Source of the DNA: Lumbricus terrestris | Taxonomy: Eukaryota > Annelida > Clitellata > Crassiclitellata > Lumbricidae | DNA: 64,000 nucleotides | Reading direction: 5' to 3' | Assembly: GCA_949752735.1 (NCBI GenBank) | Contig: OX457037.1 | Span: 38,922,596-38,986,595, forward strand | Part shown: one piece after another, positions 22,439 to 33,610 of the stretch | How positions within the stretch are numbered: the first letter of the stretch is position 1 | Layout of the letters: every line of letters starts with the position of its first letter | Notes under the pieces: generated by a model | Told to the model about the DNA's origin: nothing | The model's input: only the letters and a program-made list of their open reading frames with translations | The model's database searches: none | Program-made: the position numbers and the translations under genes

Positions 22439-23902
22439 TATATATGACTAAAAGTGAAGAAGGATTATTTCTGACAAAGGCTGTGACTCACAAATGTAAT
22501 TGTTTTTATTTATGCTCGGTTTCTGTAATTCAGTAATTAGGCAATGCATCTGGTTGAGATTTAAGTGCATCCGGTTCAGTTGGTATTTTTAAGTTTTGCA
22601 CCAGATCACCTTTAGCAAGGTTTCTTGCGGGCAGAGCAGAAATTCCGAATTCCTGTTTGGATGATACCATGCTATGGTTTGAAGTTGCAACAACATCTGT
22701 TTGTGTATGATGTGTCGTGCAGAGGCAAGCAGAGTCTGCACTCAGTGAGTCACATCAGGGGGGGGGGGGGGGGGGAGAGGAGGGAGTTGGCTTGGTGACA
22801 TTCTTCATTACAGCTATTTTCCCATAGACCTATAAGTGCTGACAAATGAGGTCTTTGTCAGATGGTAAATTTGTAAGGCACTTCATACAGAATCATTCAC
22901 CAGACAGGCAGCTAACTCCCAGACACTGCTGCGATAATTATAGGTCCTCAGTTCTCTCAAGTCTGCCGAATGTTTTTTCAGGACGGGTCTTGAAACCAAA
23001 CCTATCATCTTTGATTGTCTTTGCAGTGTTTGTGTCTGACTGTCTTGGTCTGTCTTTCATCGTCCGATCTCTATGCCTGTCTTTGCATACTCTTTTACAT
23101 CTTTGTATGTCTGTTTCATCTCTCCACGTTTGTCTCACTGTCTCGTCTCTCTTTGTATCTGTCTGTCTTTTTATCTTTTAACTGTTTTGTCATTTGTCAA
23201 GCTGTGTGTCTATGTCTGTCTGTGCTTCTCATATTGGTCGACTGAACTATCCTTTTCTACTTCGCTTTCTAGAACATGGGAATGTTTCAAATGAATTGAT
23301 AAAAGATCAAGTGTTACTAGAGTGTGTGAGAAACCTTTTCTAGCTGCGGATAGAAACCTAATTAATAGTCGGACAGGGAAAGAAGATGAACATTATATTG
23401 AAAGCAAACGGATATGAGGCTTTGAGTGGCACTTCCATCGGGTAACGAATGCCTTTTGGTGCAGCGGCGGTGGCGGAAGTTTCTATAACGAAACCAATAA
23501 AAATCTGCCTATATTTCATGCTGTTTCTACTTTTGTTTCAAGACCTGGATTATGACGATAGTCCTTGCAGGCAACAGAGTTCGCCCGACGACCATTTATT
23601 TATGATTGCTGTTTTAAGTTCTAATATCGAGCAGGAACGACACCTAAGGGTCTAAAAACGTTAGGATAAAGCAGAGTCTGTGGAGACGCTATATTTAAAG
23701 CTTATTATTTTTCGTTGTTTTCGCAAGATTTTCTTCACACGATTTAAACAGGTAAATTAGAGGAACAATTTTATGAAAACTGATTGAAAACTGCACTGTT
23801 GGAGAGTTTGACATTATTATCTTTGTCATTAATTTAACCAATCCACCACATCAAATGGCCAGAATTTTTATTTTATACACCATCTGATATGAGACTTGGA
23901 GG
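22439..23902. other. Unassigned sequence with CT-rich tracts
   Basis: CT-rich stretches at 23030-23230 create Leu/Ser/Cys-rich frames that are not genes. A 68-codon plus-strand frame at 23449-23655 has a hydrophobic stretch followed by an acidic DLDYDDSP segment after a 'gtttcaag' acceptor-like site. It is not recognised. Confidence 0.3.
22758..22775 (+). repeat. Uninterrupted G18 run
   Basis: Eighteen consecutive G residues followed by a purine-rich GAGAGGAGGGAG. Capable of G-quadruplex formation and prone to assembly length error. Confidence 0.9.
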
Positions 23903-24637
23903 CATAGATGTAAAAAACGATGAAAAACGGAATAAAACTGGAAAAAGTCGTTTTATTTGAAAAAATGACAAAAAACGGAAACGGAAAATAATTTGACTTT
24001 GTTGCATCTTCAACTGCATTTTAAACTTAAAAACCTTGTTTTTGCAATTTTATTTTAATCGGCAAATGACACAACTTTATTAGCAGGCTAAAATTAATTA
24101 TAAGTGACATTTATAGACAGTTATTTATTTTCTTATAACTTTGGCTTAGTAAGAAATGGAGAAAAATTAAAGGTAAATATTGGAATCCTTTCAAATTTAA
24201 ATTGTAAACATAAGTCCGCATAAGATCATGCTGATCAACATAACACATTTAAAATTTAATCAGAAGTCAAAACTATAGATGTGTGCTAAATTACGTATTG
24301 TACATAAAAGTGTTACTTATATCGGGATAAGAAGTTTATAAAATTATCAAAATAACTCATAGGCTATAAATTTCATTTATAGCTTATTACAAGCATCTAC
24401 TATGTGCATTCTAAAAGGATGATGTTAAACAATTAGGCCAAAATGATGACAATAGTTAGCTGAATCCTTGACAGTATGGTGGAGATGCAAAGAATATCAG
24501 ACAAAAATAAAATTAAGGAAAATAATAACATACACTAACAAATAAATTCAGTTACATAAAAAATAAAAAAATTGAATAAAACAACATGAAAAATAAAAAA
24601 CCACAATAAAAAACGAAAAAAGTTTTAAACAACTTTG
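23903..24637 (+). mobile_element. hAT-like non-autonomous element, CATAGATGTAAAAAACG family, copy 1 (735 bp)
   Basis: It begins CATAGATGTAAAAAACGATG and ends 'gttttaaacaactttg', a decayed inverted terminus. A perfect 8-bp direct repeat CTTGGAGG flanks it (23895-23902 and 24638-24645). The body is AT-rich without coding capacity and is closely related to the copies at 40743 and 50807, for example around 'ttcaactgcattttaaactt'. All four copies in the window have the same orientation. Confidence 0.85.
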
Positions 24638-24645
24638 CTTGGAGG

Positions 24646-25282
24646 TACAATACTTGTATGGATAATGGGCACCTATATAGTGTGGCTGTTATATACAGGG
24701 CCCTTGTGTAGGTGAATTGGAGGACAACCTGAACAGGCTCAGGCATGTGTGTGTGTTTGTTGCGTGCATGCGTACACACACACGCGCGCACGCCGCACAC
24801 ACACAACATATATATATATATAATTGTATATTATATGTAAACCAATCAGTCAAAAAGTGTATAGCCACTAGGGTTTTGTCATAGGGCCATCTACAACCAC
24901 AATGGTATCTAGTACCTATGTAGTCCCTAGAAGGCCCTGAATTCCAGGTTACACCCAGTTCGTTGAGATAAAAGCAGATTCAGTTATCTTCAATGGGCAA
25001 ACAAGTGGTTGACCTCTATTCTCAGTCTCATGACCTCATCACAGGCCAGCATGGCAGTAACAGCAGCAGTACCGATCTTGTCATTATTTTAATTTGAATA
25101 GTACCAGCTGTCAGTTACCCCACCCATCCATCGTATCACAGCGATTGTTGTGCTCATTGTTGTGGTATGTTCATTGCTGCAGTCATTATGGTTAGGAAAA
25201 AGGACAATGTGTGGCTGTGGATGTATGCGTGCGTGTATGAAGTATATTTGATTTGTATATGTGCGATTGTGCATGTACATAT

Positions 25283-25319
<37 letters not shown>

Positions 25320-25639
25320 TGGATTGTGGGTATGTACTATGTATGCGTGAATGTATCTTTGGGGAGAATGTTTGAACATGCCATAGGCTGACTTTTTATG
25401 TTTATTATTAATAATAATAATAATAAAAATAATAATAATGATAATAATAAAAAAAAAATAATGAAAATAATAGTAATAAAAATAATAATGATAAAAATAA
25501 TAATAATAATTATGACAATTTATATGGCACCGTGCCATGTTACAAGGGCACTATACAGGGCAGCTGACAGGTGGGATATGCACTAACGGACACGTTACGA
25601 TTTTAGCATTTATTTGTATGTATGTTGTATGTTGACCAA
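24646..25639. repeat. Microsatellite-rich segment
   Basis: TG/CA and TA tracts lie at 24740-24825, TA/TG at 25284-25320, and an (AAT)n/(AAAAT)n tract at 25403-25511. 'acaatttatatggcaccgtg' (25517-25536) resembles 38750-38770 and may be the 3' end of one dispersed family that carries an AAT-rich flank. Asn/Tyr-rich frames here are not genes. Confidence 0.7.
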
Positions 25640-26026
25640 CGTATCTCGTACTGAATTGTTGCTCTGGTTTCACGCTGCATCCTTTTTTGTACTAAATCTT
25701 ACCTACTTGATCTCGGTCGCTGAAGCATGCCACCCTCTTCGCTCTGCTGTGAAGGGGCAATTCCTAGTTCCTCGGGCTCGCTTAGCTGCCAGACAATGCT
25801 GAGTTTTCTCAGTTGTAGGGCCGTCCATTTGGAAAAAAATAATCTCCCTTAAAAATTACATTTACTTCATCTGACCAATCAAACTTCATTTAATAAATCT
25901 CTCAAGTCTTTTTACTTTTTCGGTGGATGTGCTGGGACTGGGAGCGCTCCTCAGTAATTTTCTTGAAGGGGTGCTATATGAATCTATTGAATGAATGAAT
26001 GAATGAATGAATGTACGAATGAATTT
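25640..26026 (+). mobile_element. CR1/L2-like LINE 3' end with (GAAT)n tail
   Basis: The relic translation includes LRSAVKGQFLVPRARLAARQ (25737-25796), equivalent to the LLVPRARLATRQ block of the 10805 copy, then SVVGPSIWK. The 3' module is GGGAGCGCTCCTCAG then TTCTTGAAGGGGTGCTATAT, followed by (GAAT)n at about 25985-26012. It is frameshifted and truncated. Confidence 0.75.
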
Positions 26027-26149
26027 ATAAAATAATCTTTGTTTAATTTAGGAAAAGAGACAAATCCAGGTGACACACCACTTCACCCAGTTAGGCTACA
26101 CGTCAAAGCACACTAAAAATCATCAACGACAAAAATATTGTGAACATAA

Positions 26150-26690
26150 CAATGTCTGTCAGGACGTGATTGACATTTAGCATTACATTACGAAGCAGCC
26201 CAGCATCGACTCCAGCAGCTAACTTCTGTATGTTTGGGAACAACGCGGGAAGGTATCCAAGTCGTTGCATGCGGTTCAACATTCATTCTAGTTTACTTCT
26301 GTCATCGCTCATGGAGTCATGGTGAATCCCCACCAGGCTGGGGCAGCATAGAGGATCCTTGCGACAGAAGTGACTCAAACTGCTTCTTGCAGAGCAGTCA
26401 GAGGGCAGTCCATGTGCTCTAAGCATTCTCAGTGCATAGAGTGATCTGGAACATCCCCTTAGCAGTTCAGAAACATGTTCTGTAGCTCGAAGATTGTCTT
26501 GGATGGTGATGCCCAGGATTCGCATTGATGTGACCCTGTCAATGTTGTTGATCCGATCAGGTGGTGACTTAATTTTCCGTCTACTTATCAGCATTTATCG
26601 TGACTTTCCTCAATTAAGACGCAAGTTGTTCTGTTCTGCCCAACATGTTCAACATGCTTCAATAAAGAAGAGTTCACAGAGCTGGCCGAT
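26150..26690 (-). mobile_element. LINE reverse-transcriptase C-terminal fragment
   Basis: Minus-strand translation gives SPPDRINNIDRVTSMRILG then ITIQDNLRATEHVSELL and SRSLYALRMLRAHGLPSD. It continues after a frame change with RMQRLGYLPALFPNIQKL. The 'LGITI..NL...H' and 'CSRSLYALRMLR' blocks are typical of the region after the RT catalytic motifs in CR1/Jockey-type LINEs. Stops and frameshifts show it is inactive. Its family differs from that of the (GAAT)n-tailed LINE. Confidence 0.75.
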
Positions 26691-27879
26691 CGAATAGCTG
26701 ATATCTCAATGCGTGAATACATTACATACACTACATACGGTAGATACAAATGCCTGTGTCTGCTTTCAAATTCCTTTCTTCTTGCTCTCTCCAGTCCGCA
26801 TATTATACTTGGTATATCAGAAATTCCTCTACACATACATGTAGACTGAGCTTCCCTCTTTCCACAATGGACATTATCGACTCTTAAGGGCAATAGTAAA
26901 TACCGCAGTTGTGCTTCTGCGCTTATCTGCTGGCTTCAGCGCTGTCGACTAATACCATCTTACCCCATCGCCTTGAGCACTGGCATGGTGTTTCTTTTTC
27001 TGGTCATAAACTGGTTCGGCTCGTATCTTACTCTCCACACTGTGTGCGCGCTCTGTCTTTGTCAATGGAGCAACATCGGACCGGGTACCACCACTCAACC
27101 TGCGGCATCTCTCGATTCTCTGTTCACACTGCAGTGCCCTGCTTTTCTCTAAACCGTTCTGCTAAGTGTTTTACTGATTGAAAGTGGTCTGAAATGCCAT
27201 CTTTACACTAATGACGGACACTCAACTCTACATTTCTTTCAGTAGCTTCTCCATGCACTCGTTCTCTATCTCTCTCTTTTAATATCTCTGTCTGTCTTGC
27301 CCTGTCTATGTTTCTGTCTTTGTATGTCTGTCTGTTTGTTTGTCTGTCTGTCTCTCTCTCTCTTCTCTCTCTCCCCACGTATACCCAATGTTTCTGTCTC
27401 TCTCTCATGCAATGCAGATGTTCAGATCACAATTTGAGCATTGTATAATTTGACTTCAGCAAGTCACTTAGTGCGCACATATGCTATAATTATAATTTAT
27501 GTCTGTCTATTACCACAATTTTCAAAAGATATCCGTGGAATGAGATGTCAAATTCCCTTTTCTGCCTCATTTGTTTGGCTAATGTCCTCGTGCCCAACCA
27601 TCTCATTTGCTGCTACTCACTTCTGACTGACATTTCAAAGTTAGAATTCCTTGGCCGCCAGAGCTAAAACTCCAATATTTGAAGATGCAATATCACATAT
27701 CCTTAAATTTCTGCATCGACTGCTTGAAGAAAAGCAAATAATTTTAAAGATTGGTCTAATTCTATGCAAGACTCTACATTTAGGGGCTGTTCACATGTTA
27801 CCTGTGCAGTGAGGGAGGGAGTAATGGAGTGAGGGAGGGGCTTCGAACTTTCCTGGTGACCAGGTCATCTTACTTTCTC
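26691..27879. other. Unassigned sequence with a CT-rich tract
   Basis: 27229-27400 is a (TCTG)/(CT)-rich tract. No gene is recognised. Confidence 0.3.
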
Positions 27880-28070
27880 AGTATGACTGTTCCATGGACT
27901 TAAACAGCTCTTCTGTTGTTATTGCTGGACTCCAGAACTCTCTTCCATCTAAGGTTTGCTCAATTTTCCGGATTAAACTTTTCCTGGACGCGTTCCTCTG
28001 TCGGTCGTTTCAATGTCTTTTCAGATTCCATTTTTTCTGCCATGGAATTCGGCTTGCATGATGAGTTTGC
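27880..28070 (+). mobile_element. Possible LINE C-terminal fragment
   Basis: A plus-strand frame reads AGLQNSLPSKVCSIFRIKLF followed by LDAFLCR. It resembles the 'LWNSLP...F...LK..LF' C-terminus of CR1/L2 LINEs. There is no tail module, so the assignment is weak. Confidence 0.35.
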
Positions 28071-28274
28071 TTTGTAGAGAGTAAAGGCTATCTGAGCTGA
28101 TGCATAGAGCATTATTATTGCATGTACCGGTACATGTATGTTTGCAAGTATTTATTTATCCATGTGTATGTTTGTTATGTTTATGTATGTATGTGTGTTT
28201 ATGTATGTGGGTTTATGTAGGTGTTTGCAGTATGAGAATTGTAGAAAAATAACTCGAGGAGTCAAATATGATCC

Positions 28275-28365
28275 ACATAGATTTGGGGTGTGAAAAGTAC
28301 TATGGGGCCCTAGGAAAGACTAGGGGATTGAACCCCCTCAATCCCAACAGCAATTCTCGCCCTGT
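28275..28365 (-). repeat. Dispersed repeat D, minus strand
   Basis: The complementary strand reads GAATTGCTGTTGGG then GGGGGTTCAATCCCCTAGTC then TTTCCTAGGGC, matching the plus-strand copies at 57445 and 63405. Confidence 0.5.
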
Positions 28366-29134
28366 TTGTACATAATTATGTGTGTCTATTTGTGTGTGTT
28401 TTTTCGTTGAAAACTTTACATGTATGTGTGTATGCATGTATGTATGACATTGTATGTGTGTTTTATTATGTTGGCATGTCTCTCTACTGTATGTATGTGT
28501 GTATGTACATTTGTATGTGCTAAGGTGGTGAGAGAGGGGCTGGTCTCCACAAACAAGCTCCCCTCCTTATGTCTCACCTGACTGAGATCCTAATGTATTT
28601 TCCGCTAGTGATTTAATTATTTAGCAACTCTTCTCTGTGTTGTAAGTTGTAACTGATTGCTGTCTGTCAGGCTGTCAGAAAATAAAATGAATGTTGAGCT
28701 GAAACTAATTAAGTCTCTAACACTTTATACACGAGGCTTCCTCGTGTGCAGATATATGAGGGACTATTCTTAGTGCTCTTAGTTGGGCGGTTCAAACTTT
28801 TCTAGGACATCATTTGATAATTAAATAAGTTGCTGCAGGAAACAAGTGCAAAAGGTGACGGAATGCAAAATGAATTTCCTGTGTGGTTAGAGTCACGCAA
28901 AAGCTAGCCTGTTGAGTGTTTATTTACAAAAGTTATTAAAAGATGGTTCAGCTAATAATTATTGATCTGTTGCTGATCAGAAAATGTGGACGTGATAAAA
29001 TATTAATATTAGGTTGTTCAATACAATTTAATATCAGAATTTTGTAATCAGTCATCTACATAGATTTGTTACTTTGACAACAGGTTTATAATAACAGTGA
29101 CTTTAATTAATTGTATAATTGTATACATGTAATT
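28366..29134. other. Unassigned sequence with degenerate TATG/TGTA tracts
   Basis: Loose (TATG)n-like sequence at 28380-28520. Nothing else is recognised. Confidence 0.3.
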
Positions 29135-29310
29135 CAAAGGGTTTCAGGTTCGATTCCTCCTCAGGCCGCTATGCAGGGACCTTGAGCAAGTTCTTCACTT
29201 GCGATTGCTTGTGTGCATTCGGTGTGAAACTCCGATGCAGTGTCCGCACTTTAGTCGGGAGCGCTCCTGAGTAGAGAGATTGAAGGGGCGCCATGGCAAT
29301 TTTGAGAAAT
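29135..29310 (+). mobile_element. tRNA-derived SINE, 5'-truncated
   Basis: It retains the B box GGTTCGATTCC (about 29148), the body 'gcagggaccttgagcaagtt', CAGTGTCCGCACTTTAGTCG, GGGAGCGCTCCTGAGTAG, and the 'attgaaggggcgcca' tail shared with the LINE 3' end. The A-box half is missing. Confidence 0.75.
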
Positions 29311-29539
29311 AGAAAAATATGAAAATAAAATTCAAGTCATTATTGTTGAAAACAATCGGAGGCAAGGCAACTGAATTTACTGCAGCTTCGCTAAATGAGG
29401 AGTTATGCCAAAGTTTGCGTAATAATGCTACATGTATGTTAAACGTGGATAAATTGCTGCATGTTCGGTTAATAATAATATATGAAGTTGTTGTCATCAC
29501 CTGTGCCACTGGGATTCTGAAGCAACATATATATATATA

Positions 29540-30512
29540 CACTGTGTCCGGAAAAAAAGGGACCCATTTTATAAATATGAAAATAAATAGTAAACATTCA
29601 TCGATTTTTACAATTCAAACAACCTTTTAATCCTGACATATTTATCTAATACTGGTGAAAATATAAAAGTTCCAGTCACAATGATGACGTCAAAATGACG
29701 TCATTTGCATTAAAGTTCATTTAGCCAGCCAGTTATGCATGGTTTCAGCTGGTATATTGGCTCTTGGTAAAACAGAAATCCATTTAATTGAACCAGGAGT
29801 GAAAATAAATGCAGCTCATTACAGGAATTGTCTGCTCCATATAAAATTGATGTCTGGTATCCAGGAATACTCGGACTAATAAACATTTCAACAAGAAGGC
29901 GCTCCAGCTCGCTGAGCTTGTCAAACTGTTGAAGTTGAACTGTTGACTAAGGAGACTTCGGACTTCATTCCTCCTATTGGCCTAATCTTTGTCCGCCATA
30001 CGGCCCGAACTTGAATAAAGTTGATTATAAAATTTGGAGACTATTGCAGGAGATGGTGTACAAGACAAGAAAAAGAGACATTGAAGAACTCCCTGAGCGA
30101 ATTGTTAATGATTGGGAGAATTTTGATAAGCTGGTTAATTATCGATGCTGCTGCTGGCTATTAGCGCGACCGTTGTGAAAGTTGCATTGAGGCCGAAAGT
30201 GGACACTTTGAGCACAAATTGCTGAATGAAATAATTAAGATATAAAAATAACATTAAACTAACATTTATTATTGATAAATAACATCTTTAAAATATTAAA
30301 ATTTTAGATAATTTTGTGCACTTATCTCTTAAACTTGAATTTTTATGCAAATGACGTCATTATGACGTCATTATTGAGACTATAACTTTTATATTTTCAC
30401 AATTGGTAGATAAATATGTTGGGATAAAAATGGTGTCTGAATTGTAAAAATCGATCAATATTTACTATTTATTTTCATATTTACAAAATGGGTCCCTTTT
30501 TTTCCGGACACA

Positions 30513-30515
<3 letters not shown>
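29540..30515. mobile_element. Internally deleted Tc1/mariner element with about 170-bp inverted repeats
   Basis: The ends CACTGTGTCCGGAAAAAAAG and its inverted partner CTTTTTTTCCGGACACAG abut TA dinucleotides, the mariner target. The inverted repeats extend for about 170 bp (29540-29710 and 30345-30515) at roughly 90% identity by eye. Each repeat contains two TGACGTCA palindromes 11 bp apart next to an ATGCAAAT octamer (29685-29710 and 30345-30370). Between them is a transposase C-terminal relic. It sits in a (TA)n tract, a favoured TA target. Confidence 0.9.
30012..30222 (+). pseudogene. Mariner transposase C-terminal relic
   Basis: One frame reads NLNKVDYKIWRLLQEMVY, then KTRKRDIEELPERIVNDWEN and FDKLV. 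It then shifts frame to an Ala-rich segment and CIEAESGHFEH. The 'VDYKIW' block carries the last catalytic Asp position of the DDxD triad, and 'C..A.GGHFEH'-type endings are common in mariner-like transposases. The N-terminal DNA-binding domain and the first two catalytic residues are absent. Frameshifts near 30130 make it non-functional. Confidence 0.8.
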
Positions 30516-30549
<34 letters not shown>

Positions 30550-30739
30550 TATATAAAAATAATACTTATATATAATATATATATATATATGAGTAGTATT
30601 CATGCTTCCCACCTGTCCTATAGATCTGTGAGCCAGCAGGACGTCCCCCGACTCCATCCCACTGCCCTCCCTTCTACCCCCCACCCCCAGGCATGCTGCA
30701 AAACCCATGGAAATGATTTCGCGTAAAAACTGTGCAAAC

Positions 30740-31068
30740 GGTCTTCGTACATCGAGAGAGAGAGACAGAGCTCAGGTGTTCGAATTCGCGCAGCGGTACT
30801 TGCTCGCTTGTCTCCGCAGCTGTTTTGCAAAATGAAATTATTGCTTTCCGCGCGGCGAAAACCGTACGTGTATGTGTGAGCGTGTGCGTACGTACGTTTG
30901 CTTTGTAAGGGGACGCTGCTGCTGCTGCTGCTAGTGCGGTCTGTTCGTTTGCATTGATGATGACAACATCTTCTTTTGTCAGCCACTCCATTGGATTGAG
31001 GTCGCGCGTTCAGATGCCGGATGCTTTACGGCCGAGGCGGATCCGCTCCTGTTTTGTCCGCCACCACC
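30740..31068 (+). promoter_or_regulatory. CpG-rich promoter/5'UTR candidate upstream of a signal-peptide exon
   Basis: CpG density rises sharply here ('cgaattcgcgcagcgg', 'ccgcgcggcgaaaaccgtac', 'ggccgaggcggatccgctcc') and stays high through the exon that follows, while both flanks are AT-rich. A (GCT)5 run lies at about 30917-30931. No TATA box is seen at a suitable spot, which is usual for CpG-type animal promoters. The transcription start cannot be fixed from sequence. Confidence 0.5.
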
Positions 31069-31246
31069 ATGACGGTCCGCTGCAGTCGCTGTCGTCGACG
31101 CGAACGGTTTGCGGAGAATTTGATTGCCGGGAGAGTTACGATGAATTCGAAGGCCCAGCCGTCGGATCGACTAATTCTTCTCGTCGTCATTCTCGCATCG
31201 GCTGTCGTCGTGGCAGACATGGACGGCTTCGATAAAGAAGAAGTCT
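31069..31246 (+). CDS. First coding exon of an unidentified secreted or membrane protein (5' partial gene)
   Basis: The chosen ATG (31069) has a strong context (CCACCACCATGA). In-frame alternatives are at 31021 and 31141. From 31141 the product has an N-terminal segment MNSKAQPSDR, a hydrophobic core LILLVVILASAVVV, and a probable cleavage site before the acidic ADMDGFDKEEV, a classic signal peptide. If 31069 is used, a basic MTVRCSRCRRRERF extension precedes it; the signal would then be internal or act as an anchor, so 31141 may be the functional start. The exon ends at a GTGAGT donor (31247), leaving a phase-1 intron, the usual phase after signal-peptide exons of extracellular proteins. The CpG-rich setting supports a real 5' end. 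The protein family is not recognised, and no downstream exon could be joined to it convincingly. A good polypyrimidine acceptor at about 34015 opens only a short frame. Confidence 0.55.
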
Positions 31247-31298
31247 GTGAGTATTTTTTGTCTGTTGCCTATTTTTGTGTGTATGCATGTGCGCTTGT

Positions 31299-31425
31299 TG
31301 TAGCGCCCCTCTAAGGTTTTTGCGAGGACTTGCTAAAGGTTCCTACGCGACCGCTTGAGGTGGATTCGAACCTGCAACCCTTCGGCTGTAAGGCAACGAA
31401 CATACCCACTGCACCACCACATTAT
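31299..31425 (-). mobile_element. tRNA-derived SINE, internally deleted, minus strand
   Basis: The complementary strand shows TGGTGGTGCAGTGGGTATGT (A box) and TGCAGGTTCGAATCCACCTC (B box), then jumps to 'tagaggggcgcta', missing most of the middle. It lies about 50 bp inside the intron that follows the 31069 exon. Confidence 0.75.
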
Positions 31426-31431
31426 ATTTGT

Positions 31432-31560
31432 TGCATTCATTCATTCATTTCAGACATTTATATAGCGCCTCTTCAAGAGTATCTGCTCAGAAGCTCTCCT
31501 GACCCAACCACGGCTAAAGAGAACAGTCTTAAGAGCAGAGTGGAACGTAGTCTCAAAGGC
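31432..31560 (-). mobile_element. LINE 3' tail, minus strand
   Basis: The complementary strand has GAGCTTCTGAGCAG, CTCTTGAAGAGGCGCTATAT then AAATG, followed by (GAAT)n: the LINE 3' module. The upstream part is too short for protein homology. Confidence 0.6.
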
Positions 31561-32399
31561 TCTAGGCATTAGACGTAGTTCCACAGGAAACAGGTAACTC
31601 AAGTAGGCAGTAGGCAAGTAAGCTGTTCAGGCAATTAGTTTTATTCATCTTGCATGCTTGATGCTGCAAGTTAGTGACTGCATGTAGGGATTGTAGGCAG
31701 ATCAAGATGTTGCATTTAGTTGGTGTATGTAGTGTGTACAGAGATTGTTGGATCTGGCGCTTAATGGCGAGTCTGCCAGGCAAAGATTTGTCTGTTAGAC
31801 AATGTTGTTTTTTGCCGTGTCAATCCTTTCACAATGTTTGTCTGTTATGCCATTTGATAGATTGCCTTCTCTTAGGCAGCCGCGTGCATTGTGCTTTTTT
31901 AAAAGAGATTTTTAAAATATAATTTATGAAGCTCAGGTGCAGACAAGCATATTTCATGCATGTCAGTCTTTTATATGATGAATACATTTGATATTCTTGG
32001 TTATTTGCTTTTGTATTTGATGAAATGAGATTTTTTCCGGCTGATGTTGTTTGCCACATGTATAGAAATTGATAAAAATTAAAGTATTAAGTAAACTTTT
32101 CTGCCCGTGTTTCGGTCTGTTAGACTGTTAGTGTTATATTCAGAGGCTGATATCAATGATTAAACTCTTGAGTTTCCTTTATGTGATTGGCTCGGACAAT
32201 TGAATTTGAAACTAATAATGCATTGTTATTGGCATTAATAGTTCTGCTATTTTTGGATTAATTCTGGGCCTGCTCTATTTTGATCTGTGCAGACACATGG
32301 AGAGTGTCACTACAATTTTTGGAACTTAAGACCCCAGTTTGTAATCAATAACCATCACAAATACTTGGCCAGAATGTCTTGAATTAAATGAGCATAAAA
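31561..32399. other. Unassigned (probable intron) sequence
   Basis: AT-rich, with no recognised exon, repeat or RNA gene. Confidence 0.3.
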
Positions 32400-32490
32400 A
32401 TCTTAGGACCATGTATAGCTAGGTTGGGAGTGTTCCTGAGTAGGTTTCTTGAAAGGGCGCTATATAAGTCCATATATAGACTAAATGAAT
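32400..32490 (+). mobile_element. LINE 3' tail fragment
   Basis: 'gttgggagtgttcctgagta' then GGTTTCTTGAAAGGGCGCTA and 'tataagtc', the common LINE 3' module. A minimal (GAAT) tail follows. Confidence 0.55.
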
Positions 32491-32649
32491 AATGGTTCCT
32501 TGATGGTATTCCATCCTTTTTGTGGAAGAATCTCATGATGCCAGCAACCAAAATCTTTCCAAATCTGATGATTCTCATCCGACACATACGCCTCATTTTC
32601 CTCACTCTATTACTGGAAGTTATATATTGAAATTTAAACTGATACCTGC

Positions 32650-33430
32650 GATTTGATCTTTGATACCCGAATCCGATACCGCTTCAGTCACTGCATCTGC
32701 CTATTTTCTGGCATTGTTCACGCATTTGTTTGTACTCGGATTGACTACTGTAATTCTTTCCTTGTTGGCCTCCCTAAAGTTCGTCTATTCCTCTACAGTC
32801 TGTACTCAATGCTGCTTCTAAGACTGATGGCCTAACTTCCTCGATTCTCCAACATCTCTACATTCATGGCTGAACAACTTTACTGGCTTCCTCTTCCTGC
32901 CTGTATGCAATTCAAAGTTCATATTTTGGTTCGTATGTCTCAGTTGGTTCTTGCTTCGAAGTATCTTTGTGATCTCATACTTCTTTGCCACGTTGCTGTG
33001 TCCTCTTAAATTTCTCTAATCAGCTTCACCTCTTTGTGACCCGTATCAGGACCACCTTTGCTCAATCCAGATCTTTTGCCTGCATGAGGTCCCTCTCTAT
33101 GGAATGGACTTCCACCGTCAGTTTGTTCCGTCATTCCCGCTGGTCTTTCTTCATCTTTCTCTCTCCTTGAATCAACTACCTTTTATTTCTGGTAATTATT
33201 ACGATGCACTTTTTCTCAGGTACTCTTCGAACTTTTATTCCATAAGGCAGCCTATAACTTGAATTTGTTGATTGGTTGCACGTCAGTGTGCGTGGGTTCG
33301 CCGCTGGTGATTCTCTCATTGTACTGTACATTGTTCTGCTAACTGACATGTAATATTTTCGTTCGTATTGACACTTAACAACTTCGTGCAGAGGTCTCTT
33401 GCGGAGGCACTATATAAATTCCATGAAGGA
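32650..33430 (+). mobile_element. CR1/L2-like LINE, C-terminal RT region and 3' tail
   Basis: The translation gives FVCTRIDYCNSFLVGLPKVR (32729-32788; the 'SRLDYCNSLL.GLP' block of CR1/L2 RTs). It then gives ISTFMAEQLYWLPLPACMQF, KVHILVRMSQLVLASKYL and CDL. Frameshifts and a stop separate these blocks. The 3' end, about 33395-33430, has 'tcttgcggaggcactatata' then 'aatt', a diverged form of the tail module. The subfamily is distinct from the 10805 copy. Confidence 0.7.
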
Positions 33431-33610
33431 GTTAGTGACTTGTTTGATGGGTTTCTGAAGACGACTGGATGGCATTGATCTGGTTGGCCTTTGAAGACAG
33501 AAGCACTAAACTGAACTGGCGTGTTTGATGTCAAATAAGCTTTGTCATCTGATGTTCTGCAGAAGCACACGACATGCTGTGCTGCATTGTATAATAATAT
33601 GACATTAGTT

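Noticed and set aside
25089..25586. Asn- and Tyr-rich frames
   Set aside because: Caused by the (AAT)n and TG/TA tracts.
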